A DNA stretch of 64,000 nucleotides from SHVO01 sp041905795 (GTDB taxonomy: Bacteria; Pseudomonadota; Alphaproteobacteria; Rhodospirillales; Rhodospirillaceae): the NCBI GenBank assembly GCA_041905795.1, contig JAYRKL010000013.1:1-64000 (forward strand). Reading direction: 5' to 3'. A program made the position numbers and the translations under genes. Positions 26,980 through 34,806 of this stretch are shown one piece after another; position 1 is the stretch's first letter, and every line of letters begins with the position of its first letter. The notes below the pieces were generated by a model. That model saw only the letters and a program-made list of their open reading frames with translations, had not been told where the DNA came from and made no database searches.

Positions 26980-28365
26980 ATGAAAAAGGTCGGCATGAAA
27001 CGGGTCAGACTTAAACGGGTCAGACTGGCGCTTCTCCTGCTGTCGATGTTCACGGCGGCGCAGGCCCAGGCGGCCGTCACCCTGATCAAAGGCACGGTGG
27101 TCACACCTGACGCCGTCATCGCGGACGGCTGGGTCGCCATCGACCAGGACCGGATCGTCTCCGTCACCGCCGCGAAACCCGGCCTCGCCGCCGACCATGT
27201 CCTAGAAACCACGGACATCATTTTCCCGGGGTTCGTCGATCTGCATAACCATCCGCTTTACAACATCTACCCGCGCTGGACCCCGCCGCAGGCCTATCAC
27301 AACCGCTATGAGTGGCGCGGCGACGAGGCCTACCTGAAAGCCATCGCCGATCCGCACCGCCCGCTGGCGCCCGCCCATTTCTGCGATATCGACCGCTTCG
27401 TGGAACTCAAGGAACTGCTCGGCGGCACCACCACCATGGTCGGCATCTCCCAGCCCCGCGGCACCGACATCTCCTGCATCGCCGGTCTCGCCCGCAACCT
27501 TGACTGGTTCACCGGCTTTTACGGCCCCAACGTGGGAGCCGAGCGGGTGGTGACCGTGCTCGGCGTGCAGCCGGACGACGTGAAGTACGCGCCCGCGGGC
27601 CTCGCCGACACATTGAAGAACGGCGGCGCCGATCTCCTGGTGATCCATATCGCCGAAGGCCGGCGTTCCGATCCCAAGACGCAAGGCGAGTTCGCCGCGC
27701 TGGAGCAACAGGGCTGGCTCACCGACCGCACCGCCGTCATCCACGGCGTCGCCCTCACCCGCGCCGATTTCGCCAAGATGCATGCGGCCGGAGCGACGCT
27801 TGTATGGTCGCCGCGCAGCAACATGGAGCTATACCAGGAGACCGCCAATGTCGCGGATGCGGCGGCGGAGAAAGTCGCCATCGCCCTCGCCCCGGACTGG
27901 TCGCCCACCGGCAGCACCAACATGCTGGCGGAGCTGAAATTCGCCAAACACGTCAGCGACAGCCAGTTCAAAGGACTGTTCACCGCCAGGCAGCTGTTCG
28001 AGATGGCGAGCGCCGTCCCCGCCAGGACGGCGCGGATCGACGATAAGGTCGGCGCGCTCAAGCCCGGCCTTTACGCCGATCTGTTCCTGCTGCGCGGAGA
28101 CGCGAAAACGCCTTACGACGCGCTGCTGAAATCGTCGCCCGGCGACGTCACCCTGACCGTCGTCAACGGCGTGCCGGTGAGCGGCGATGCAAAATACCTG
28201 TCGGCGCTGGGCGTCACGAAGACGGAAGAGGCAGCCCTGTGCAAGGCCAAGGTCGCGATCAACACCGCCGCGGCCGGCGGCAGCTTGACCGAAACCCGGG
28301 CGCGCCTCGGCAAGGCGCTCGCCGAACAGGGCGTGAGCCTCGCGCCGCTGGCCGAGTGCGACTGA
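26980..28365 (+). CDS. exported metal-dependent amidohydrolase
   Basis: A 461-residue amidohydrolase-superfamily enzyme with an N-terminal signal peptide ending AAQAQAA. The first metal motif is HNH in GFVDLHNHP. Further His and Asp ligands are probable in LLVIHIAEG, AVIHGVAL and LAPDWSPTGS. The C-terminal beta sandwich contains GLYADLFLLRGD. It resembles chlorohydrolase or cytosine-deaminase-like enzymes, but the substrate is unknown. The start of the signal peptide contains a 15-bp tandem duplication (KRVRL twice). ATG 26995, with AAGG 5 bases before it, is an alternative start. It is the first gene of a plus-strand unit reaching to 33991. Confidence 0.85.
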   Translation: MKKVGMKRVRLKRVRLALLLLSMFTAAQAQAAVTLIKGTVVTPDAVIADGWVAIDQDRIVSVTAAKPGLAADHVLETTDIIFPGFVDLHNHPLYNIYPRWTPPQAYHNRYEWRGDEAYLKAIADPHRPLAPAHFCDIDRFVELKELLGGTTTMVGISQPRGTDISCIAGLARNLDWFTGFYGPNVGAERVVTVLGVQPDDVKYAPAGLADTLKNGGADLLVIHIAEGRRSDPKTQGEFAALEQQGWLTDRTAVIHGVALTRADFAKMHAAGATLVWSPRSNMELYQETANVADAAAEKVAIALAPDWSPTGSTNMLAELKFAKHVSDSQFKGLFTARQLFEMASAVPARTARIDDKVGALKPGLYADLFLLRGDAKTPYDALLKSSPGDVTLTVVNGVPVSGDAKYLSALGVTKTEEAALCKAKVAINTAAAGGSLTETRARLGKALAEQGVSLAPLAECD

Positions 28366-28382
28366 GGGTGTCCTTGAGCCAG

Positions 28383-29087
28383 ATGACCGAAATCGGGCGC
28401 GTCGCCCGCCTCAACCGCTATCCGGTCAAGTCGATGCGCGGCGAGGCCCTCGCCCGCATCGGCCTCGGCTGGACCGGCCTGGACGGCGACCGCCAGTATG
28501 CCTTCCACAAGCCCACCGCGCCCTCGCGCTTTCCCTGGTTCACCGCGCGCATCCACGCCGAGATGGTGCTGTATACCGCGCGCTATGGCCACGCCGACAC
28601 CAAGACCGCGCCGGTCACCGTCACCGCCCCCGACGGTACGGCCTTCGACATCGCGGCGCCCGAACTGATCCGGCGTTTCACCGCCGCCGCCGGCATGGAC
28701 GTGGGCATGATCCGCCTTGGGCGCGGCTGCCACGACAGCCTGCCGGTGTCGGTCATCGGCGGCGGCACCATCGACGCGGTGAGCGCGGCGCATGGCGCGC
28801 CCGTCAATATCGACCGCTTCCGGCCCAATATCGTCATCGACGCCGGCCTGGAACGCGACTGGCTGGGCAAAGTACTGGTGTTCGGCGACCACGACACCGG
28901 TCCTCGTCTCTCGGTCAGCCGGCCCATCGAGCGCTGCGCCTTCATCACCGTCGATCCCGAAACCGCCCTGCGTGAAGCCCCGCTGATGCGCACGGTGGTG
29001 GAACACTTCAACAACGAGATCGGCGTCCACTGCGTGCCGGAGCGCCTGGGCGAACTGACGCCCGGCATGAAGGTGTGGCTGGCATGA
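28383..29087 (+). CDS. MOSC domain protein
   Basis: A 234-residue MOSC-domain protein (molybdenum cofactor sulfurase C-terminal type). An N-terminal MOSC_N-like barrel (IGRVARLNRYPVKSMRGEAL) leads into the MOSC domain, which has VNIDRFRPNIVID and the conserved Cys in IERCAFITVDPETA. Such proteins bind or transfer sulfur or Moco to reductases. ATG 28383 is chosen; GTG 28368 or TTG 28374 nearer the previous stop are possible. Its stop overlaps greB by 4 bases. Confidence 0.85.
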   Translation: MTEIGRVARLNRYPVKSMRGEALARIGLGWTGLDGDRQYAFHKPTAPSRFPWFTARIHAEMVLYTARYGHADTKTAPVTVTAPDGTAFDIAAPELIRRFTAAAGMDVGMIRLGRGCHDSLPVSVIGGGTIDAVSAAHGAPVNIDRFRPNIVIDAGLERDWLGKVLVFGDHDTGPRLSVSRPIERCAFITVDPETALREAPLMRTVVEHFNNEIGVHCVPERLGELTPGMKVWLA

Positions 29088-29638
29088 GCAAGGCCTTCAC
29101 CAAGGAGACCGAGACCGAAGAGGAGTTGGACGACGCGCCGGACCAGCTGCCGGCGGGGTCGAAGAACTACATCCGTCCGTCCGGGTTCAAGAAACTGGAA
29201 GAGGAACTCCACCACCTGCGCCGGGTGGAGCGGCCCAGGGTGGTCGAGATCGTGTCCTGGGCCGCCGGCAACGGCGACCGCTCGGAGAACGGCGACTACA
29301 TCTACGGCAAGAAGCGCCTGCGCGAGATCGACCGGCGCATCCGCTACCTGACCAAGCGCCATGAGAGCGCGCATGTGGTGGACCCCGCGCTGCAGAAGAA
29401 CCGCGGCCAGGTGTTCTTCGGCGCCACCGTCACCTACATCGACCACCACGACGCCGAGCGCCGCATCACCATCGTCGGCATCGACGAAGCCGACAGCGGC
29501 CATGGCCTGGTAAGCTGGGTGTCGCCGGTGGCCAAGGCGTTGCTCAAGGCCAGGGTGGGCGATACGGTCAAGGTCCGCACGCCTTCCGGCACCGAGGACA
29601 TCGAGGTTCTGGCCATCCGCTATGACGACACCCCATGA
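29084..29638 (+). CDS. greB: transcription elongation factor GreB
   Basis: A 184-residue Gre factor that rescues backtracked RNA polymerase by stimulating transcript cleavage. The coiled coil contains RPSGFKKLEEELHHLRRVERP and the acidic tip GDRSENGDYIYGKKRLREID (Asp/Glu at the catalytic tip). The C-terminal FKBP-like domain has VFFGATVTYID and VSPVAKALLKARVGD. It is GreB rather than GreA because of RRIRYLTKRHES. An N-terminal acidic extension of about 25 residues is unusual. It is translationally coupled to both neighbours (ATGA overlaps). Confidence 0.93.
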   Translation: MSKAFTKETETEEELDDAPDQLPAGSKNYIRPSGFKKLEEELHHLRRVERPRVVEIVSWAAGNGDRSENGDYIYGKKRLREIDRRIRYLTKRHESAHVVDPALQKNRGQVFFGATVTYIDHHDAERRITIVGIDEADSGHGLVSWVSPVAKALLKARVGDTVKVRTPSGTEDIEVLAIRYDDTP

Positions 29639-31413
29639 ATACCTCCCCCATGAACACCTCTATTGATGCGCTCGAACGGGCCTACGACCAGGCCGTGACC
29701 CTGTACCAGCGGGGCGATTTCCATAACGCCGCGGCAGCTTTCACCGGCCTGCTGCAACAGGCGCCGCGCTTCGCCCCGGCCCACAACGGGCTCGGTCTTT
29801 GTTTCCACGCCACCGGCAACACGCACAAGGCCCTGGAGCGCTTCGAGGCCGCGGCCCAATGCGACCGCTTCTTCGCCCCCGCCCATATCAACCGGGGCAT
29901 GGCGCTCAGGGACCTGGGGCGCCTGCAGGATGCGCTGGCGTGCTTGGAGAAGGCGGTGGCGCTCGACCCCCACAACGCCAATGCCCATGGCAATCGTGGC
30001 ATGATGCTGACCGAACTACAGCAGCCGGCCGCCGCCAACGCCTGTTTCGACCGCTGCCTGCAGATCAACCCCGACTACCCCGACGCCCCCGGCATCCGGC
30101 TGCTCAACAAGATATATATGTGCGACTGGGCCAACCTGGCCCAGGAGGTCGAGGACCTGCTGGCTAGGCTGGAGCGCGGCCAGCGCGCGGCGCCGCCCTG
30201 GGCGCTGCTGGCCTTCACGGATTCCCTGGAATTGAAGCTCAAGGTCGCCCGGCAATGGGACAGCGGCAAATTCGCCGCCAACCCGGTCCTGGGCCCGCTC
30301 GGGGGATATCAGGGCCATCAGCGCATCAAACTGGGCTACTACTCGGCGGACTATCACCGCCACGCCACCGCCCATCTGATCGCCGAGCTGTTCGAGCGCC
30401 ATGACCGCGCCAAATTCGAGGTCATCGCCTTCTCCTTCGGCGCCGACACCGGCGACGACATGCAGCGGCGCATCGCCGCCGGCTGCACGCGCTTTCTCGA
30501 CGTGCGCACCCGCACCGACCGCGAGATCGCGCAGATGTCGCGCGACCTCGAGATCGACATCGCCATCGACCTCAAGGGCTTCACCCAGGAGAACCGCATC
30601 GGCATCTTCGCCCACCGCGCAGCACCCATCCAGGTCAACTACCTGGGCTTCCCCGGCACCCTGGGCGTCTCCTACATGGACTACATCATCGCCGACGACG
30701 TGGTGATCCCCGAAGCCGCCAAGCCGTTCTACACGGAAAAGGTCGTGACCCTGCCCGGCAGCTACCAGTGCAACGACCGCAAGCGCGCGGTCTCGGACCG
30801 GGTCTTCACCCGCGCCGAACTGGGCCTGCCCGACACCGGCTTCGTGTTCTGCTGCTTCAACAACAACTTCAAGATCATGCCCGGCATTTTCGAAATGTGG
30901 GCGCGGATCCTGAACGCGGTTCCCGGCAGCGTGCTGTGGCTGATCGAGGACAACGCCGCCGCCGTCGCCAACCTCAAGCGCAACGCGCCCGCCTTCGGCC
31001 TCGACCCCGCGCGCCTGGTGTTCGCGCCGCGCATTCCGCCCGACGAGCACCTGGCGCGGCACAAGCTCGCCGACCTGTTCCTGGACACCCTGCCCTACAA
31101 CGCCCATACCACCGCCAGCGATTCACTGTGGGTGGGCGTGCCGCTGGTGACCTGCCCCGGCGAGAGCTTCCCGGCCCGGGTCGCCGCCAGTCTGCTCACG
31201 GCCGTCGGCCTGCCCGAACTGATCGCCCCGACCCTCAAGGACTACGAGGCGCTGGCGATCACGTTGGCCCAGGACCCCGCCCGCCTCCAGGGCCTGAAAG
31301 ACAAACTCAACGCCGTGCGCGCCACCGCGCCGCTGTTCGACACCGACGCCTTCACGCGCGCTATCGAAGCCGCCTATGGGCAAATGATCGAAGCTCAGCG
31401 CGCGGCCCCATGA
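29635..31413 (+). CDS. TPR-SPINDLY family protein O-glycosyltransferase (GT41), first copy
   Basis: A 592-residue cytoplasmic protein. TPR units fill residues about 10-155 (FAPAHNGLGLCFHATGN, FAPAHINRGMALRDLGR, ANAHGNRGMMLTE). A SPINDLY/OGT catalytic domain spans about 230-590. Hallmarks are LGYYSADYHRHATAHLIAEL (His cluster 241-247), INYLGFPGTLG-like VNYLGFPGTLG, FCCFNNNFKIMP (Lys413, equivalent to the nucleotide-binding Lys of OGT), and DTLPYNAHTTASDSLWVGVP. The family adds GlcNAc or fucose to Ser/Thr of proteins. Its stop overlaps the next transferase by 4 bases; a Ser/Thr-rich repeat protein follows. Confidence 0.9.
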   Translation: MNTSPMNTSIDALERAYDQAVTLYQRGDFHNAAAAFTGLLQQAPRFAPAHNGLGLCFHATGNTHKALERFEAAAQCDRFFAPAHINRGMALRDLGRLQDALACLEKAVALDPHNANAHGNRGMMLTELQQPAAANACFDRCLQINPDYPDAPGIRLLNKIYMCDWANLAQEVEDLLARLERGQRAAPPWALLAFTDSLELKLKVARQWDSGKFAANPVLGPLGGYQGHQRIKLGYYSADYHRHATAHLIAELFERHDRAKFEVIAFSFGADTGDDMQRRIAAGCTRFLDVRTRTDREIAQMSRDLEIDIAIDLKGFTQENRIGIFAHRAAPIQVNYLGFPGTLGVSYMDYIIADDVVIPEAAKPFYTEKVVTLPGSYQCNDRKRAVSDRVFTRAELGLPDTGFVFCCFNNNFKIMPGIFEMWARILNAVPGSVLWLIEDNAAAVANLKRNAPAFGLDPARLVFAPRIPPDEHLARHKLADLFLDTLPYNAHTTASDSLWVGVPLVTCPGESFPARVAASLLTAVGLPELIAPTLKDYEALAITLAQDPARLQGLKDKLNAVRATAPLFDTDAFTRAIEAAYGQMIEAQRAAP

Positions 31414-33452
31414 GCCCGGCCTTCGCCGAGGCCGTGCGGCTTTTTCAGACCGGCCAGACCGAAGCCGCCGACCGGGCGTGCCGCGCCATCCCGGCGTCCG
31501 ATCCGAACCATGCCGACAGTCTGCACTTGCGCGGCATCATTGCCCTGCAATCCGGCGACGCCGCTGCCGGCGCCGATCTCATCGCCCAGGCCATCGCCGC
31601 CAAGCCCGATATCGCCACCTATCACACCAACCTGTCCTACGCCCTCAATCACCTGGGACGGGCGCAAGACGCGGTCGCCGCCGCGCGGCGGGCCACGGTG
31701 CTCGCACCCGGCGCCCCGGACGCGCACAACAATCTGGGTGTAGCGCTGCAATCCATGGGCCGGCGTGAGGACGCCGTCGCGGCTTTCCAGAAGGCCGCCG
31801 CCTTGCATCCCGGTTACGCGGACGCTCACAACAACCTGGGCAGCGTCCTCCAGGAACTGGGCCGCATTGACGAGGCCATCGCCGCCTATCGCGCAGCTAT
31901 CGCCGCGCAGCCGGCGCTCGCCACCGCCCACAACAATCTGGGCGCCGCGCTGCAAGCCAAAGGTCAGCTGGACGCGGCGCTGGAATCCTATCGTCAGGCG
32001 GCGGCGCTGGACCCCGGCTCTGCCGCCGCGTATTTCAATATCGGCAACGCGCTGCAAGCCCAGAAGCGCCTCGCCGACGCCGAAGCCGCTTACCGCGAGG
32101 CTATCGCCCGCGACCCCGGTTACGCCGCGGCGCATATCAACCGGGCCCGCGTCCTGTTCCGCTGGGGCCGCTTGCCCGAGGCCGTCGATCTCCTTGAACA
32201 GGCGGTGGCCCTGGCGCCGGACTTCGCTCCCGCCCATTCCAACCTGCTCTACACCGCCTGCTTCATGGACGGCGTAACGCAGGCGGAGCAGCTCGCCCAC
32301 GCGCGCCGGTTCCAGCGCCTGGCTTGCCCCGCGCCGGAGCCTGTGCCGGCGCGCGCGCCCGGCGGCAAACTCAAGGTCGGCATCCTCTCGGCGGAGATCG
32401 GCTCCCACGCCGTGTCGCGGTTCCTCGGCTCCTTCCTGCGTCACTATGACCGCGGCCGCCTCTCGGTCACGCTTTACGAGACCAAGGTACATCGCGAGGC
32501 CATGCGCCAGGAGATGATCGCCCTGGTGGACGGCGCGCGCGACCTCACAGTGCTGGACGACGACGCGGCCCGCCAACGCCTTCGCGAGGACCGTCTCGAC
32601 ATCCTGATCGACTGCAGCGGCCATCTGGCGGACAACCGCCTGCCGCTGCTGGCGCGGCGCTGTGCCCCGGTGCAGGCCCACTACATCGGCTATCACGGCA
32701 CCACCGGCCTCGACGCCATGGACTACTTTATCGGCGACGGCGAGGTCACGCCGCCGGCGTTCCAGCCCCATTTCTCGGAGAAGCTGATTCAATTGCCGCG
32801 CCTGTGGGTGGCCTTCGACCCGCCCGCCGATGTGCCCGATCCAATCTCCACCGAAGGCCCCATCACCTTCGGCTGCTTCAATATCCTCGCCAAGGCGGGA
32901 CCGGCGGCGCTCAATCTTTGGGGCCGCGTGCTGGCGCGCGTACCGGACTCGCGCCTGCTTCTCAAATACCAGGACAACGCCGACCCGGCGATCCAGGCCC
33001 GCGTGCGCGGTGCCCTGGCGTGCCACGGCATCGCGCCGGAGCGCGTCACCTTCCTCGACTGGGTGCCCGACTGGCGCGCGCATATGGCGCTCTACAACTG
33101 CATTCATATCGCGCTCGACACCCTGCCCCTCAACAGCGGCACCACCGGCTTCGATGCGTTGTTCATGGCCACGCCGCTGGTGGCCTTGCGCGGCGACTGG
33201 ATGGGCGGGCGCATGTCGTCGGCCATGCTGAAAGCCTTGGGCCACCCGGAATGGATCGCGGAAACACCTAAGGATTTCGTGGAGATCGCCGCGCGCCTGG
33301 CCGCCGACCGCGACGGCCTCACCGCCATCAAGCGGTCCTTGCGCGCCGAGATGCTGGCCAGTCCCTTGTGCGACGGCCGGTCGCTGGCGCGGGCGCTGGA
33401 GGATGCGTTCTTCCGGATGGCGGCGGACTCTGCCAAGATCGGCGGCGCATGA
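31410..33452 (+). CDS. TPR-SPINDLY family protein O-glycosyltransferase (GT41), second divergent copy
   Basis: A 680-residue protein with about seven 34-residue TPR units (residues 36-280; PDAHNNLGVALQSMGR, ADAHNNLGSVLQELGR, ATAHNNLGAALQAKGQ). The catalytic domain starts near 320. It keeps LSAEIGSHAVSRFLGSFL, QAHYIGYHGTTGLDAMDYFI and FGCFNILAKAGP (Lys495). The sugar-nucleotide loop, NAHTTASDSLW in its neighbour, reads NSGTTGFDALF here. It is not a recent duplicate of the first copy: TPR number and motifs differ, so the acceptor or donor may differ. It is coupled by ATGA overlaps to the genes on both sides. Confidence 0.9.
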   Translation: MSPAFAEAVRLFQTGQTEAADRACRAIPASDPNHADSLHLRGIIALQSGDAAAGADLIAQAIAAKPDIATYHTNLSYALNHLGRAQDAVAAARRATVLAPGAPDAHNNLGVALQSMGRREDAVAAFQKAAALHPGYADAHNNLGSVLQELGRIDEAIAAYRAAIAAQPALATAHNNLGAALQAKGQLDAALESYRQAAALDPGSAAAYFNIGNALQAQKRLADAEAAYREAIARDPGYAAAHINRARVLFRWGRLPEAVDLLEQAVALAPDFAPAHSNLLYTACFMDGVTQAEQLAHARRFQRLACPAPEPVPARAPGGKLKVGILSAEIGSHAVSRFLGSFLRHYDRGRLSVTLYETKVHREAMRQEMIALVDGARDLTVLDDDAARQRLREDRLDILIDCSGHLADNRLPLLARRCAPVQAHYIGYHGTTGLDAMDYFIGDGEVTPPAFQPHFSEKLIQLPRLWVAFDPPADVPDPISTEGPITFGCFNILAKAGPAALNLWGRVLARVPDSRLLLKYQDNADPAIQARVRGALACHGIAPERVTFLDWVPDWRAHMALYNCIHIALDTLPLNSGTTGFDALFMATPLVALRGDWMGGRMSSAMLKALGHPEWIAETPKDFVEIAARLAADRDGLTAIKRSLRAEMLASPLCDGRSLARALEDAFFRMAADSAKIGGA

Positions 33453-33991
33453 CCAACACCGTACAGGCGCCCGGCCTCGCCGCCGGCCAGATCGGCGCGC
33501 TCACGCCGTCCGAGATCACCACGCTGGGCGCGCCGGCCACGGCATTGGCGGCGCTTTCCACCGCCGAGCTGCGCGGCCTGAAGACCAGCCAGATTTCCGC
33601 CCTCGGCGCCGCTATCGGCGCCCTCAGCGCCACCCAGATCGCCCACCTCACCATCACCCAAGTCAGGGCGCTGACCGCCACCGGCATCGCCGCCCTCAGT
33701 TTCACCCAGATCGCGGCGCTGTCCGTTCAACACGTGGCGAACATGGGCGCCGGCCAGATCGGCGCCCTCAGCAGCCGCCAGATCGCGCAGTTCACCGCCG
33801 CTCAATTGGCGGCCTTGAGCGCGGCCCAGGTCAAGGAACTCTCCACGGCGGCGATCGCCGCCTTGTCCACCGGCCAGATCCAGGGCCTCACGCCGGCGGC
33901 CTTGCGCGGCCTCGGCAGCGCGCAGATCGCGGCCCTGACGACCACGCAGATCTGGGCCATGTCCACGGCCCAGTTCGGCGCGATCGGATAG
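33449..33991 (+). CDS. Ser/Thr-rich octapeptide-repeat protein, candidate glycosylation acceptor
   Basis: A 180-residue protein made almost wholly of an eight-residue repeat with consensus Q-[IV]-x-A-L-[ST]-x-x (for example QIAALTTT, QIAALSVQ, QLAALSAA, QIQGLTPA), about 20 copies from residue 14 to the end. Some 36 of 180 residues are Ser or Thr, there is no Cys and only two Lys, and no signal peptide or membrane segment is seen. A regular solenoid with stacked Leu/Ile and an exposed Ser/Thr row is likely. Its ATG overlaps the stop of the second SPINDLY transferase. I infer that it is their substrate, but no experiment is known to me. The start at 33449 follows from the overlap. Confidence 0.8.
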   Translation: MTNTVQAPGLAAGQIGALTPSEITTLGAPATALAALSTAELRGLKTSQISALGAAIGALSATQIAHLTITQVRALTATGIAALSFTQIAALSVQHVANMGAGQIGALSSRQIAQFTAAQLAALSAAQVKELSTAAIAALSTGQIQGLTPAALRGLGSAQIAALTTTQIWAMSTAQFGAIG

Positions 33992-33995
33992 CAGT

Positions 33996-34481
33996 TTAAG
34001 ACGCCAAAAAAATCGCCGCGACCTGCTCAAGTCCGGCCTGGTCGTCGGCGTCGAAGCGCCCCGGCAGCGGACTGTCGAGATCGAGCACGCCGATGACGCG
34101 GCCCTCTTGGATCAGCGGCACCACCAGCTCGGACCGCGAGGCCGCATCACAGGCGATGTGGCCGGGAAACGCATGCACGTCTTCCACCAGCACCGAGGCC
34201 CTTCTCTCCACGGCAGCGCCGCAGACGCCTTTACCCTTGGCGATGCGCACACAGGCGGGCTTTCCCTGGAACGGGCCCAGCACCAGTTCGTCATTCTCTT
34301 TCAGGAAGTAGAACCCGGCCCAATTGATGTCCGGCAGCTGCTGGAACAGCAGCGCCGCGCAATTGGCGGCGTTGGCGATCCGGTCGTGTTCGCCCGCGAG
34401 CAGACCGCGCAATTGATCGCAGAGTTCGCGGTAGAACGCCGTCTTTGTGGTCGCGGTGATCCTGTACGCCTCAAAACTCAT
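33996..34481 (-). CDS. msrC: free methionine-(R)-sulfoxide reductase (GAF domain)
   Basis: A 161-residue GAF-fold enzyme that reduces free methionine-R-sulfoxide using thioredoxin. All three functional cysteines are present: Cys77 (KPACVRIAKGKG), Cys87 (GVCGAAV) and Cys111 (GHIACDAASRSEL). NWAGFYFLKENDELVLGPFQG and GVLDLDSP are also typical. The ATG at 34481 (MSFEAYRI) is chosen over longer frames. It converges on the repeat protein gene with 4 bases between stops. Confidence 0.93.
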   Translation of the reverse strand: MSFEAYRITATTKTAFYRELCDQLRGLLAGEHDRIANAANCAALLFQQLPDINWAGFYFLKENDELVLGPFQGKPACVRIAKGKGVCGAAVERRASVLVEDVHAFPGHIACDAASRSELVVPLIQEGRVIGVLDLDSPLPGRFDADDQAGLEQVAAIFLAS

Positions 34482-34806
34482 GTGGCGATCCCTCCACGGG
34501 AAAAATGCGGAATTTCCGCGGGCAGGCCGCCACGGCGTCGGGGACTTCCGCCCTGAAGGCTCCACAATTGCAGTGTGCGGCTTGGCGCATCGTGCCTCTC
34601 TAGATTGCGTGCCGCGATATTTTCTATCGTGCGGCCGCGGGGCAGGCCTCGAGTTTTGCCGGTCCTTGCCCTTTGTCAATCGCCGCTTCCGTTCGGCTCC
34701 TATACAGTCGGCAAGCTGTCGGGGGACAGCACGCGACCGCGCCAAGGACCTTGGCGCGGCTTTGGGGGTCACGACAATTCGCGCGGACGAGGCTCGGCGG
34801 GAGCAC
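34482..34806. other. 325-bp divergent region between msrC and the desaturase
   Basis: No gene is supported. It contains an almost seamless 21-bp palindrome at 34738-34758: arms CGCGCCAAGG and CCTTGGCGCG around one A, about 50 bases before the desaturase start. This is a candidate operator. Otherwise I see nothing distinctive. Confidence 0.5.
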
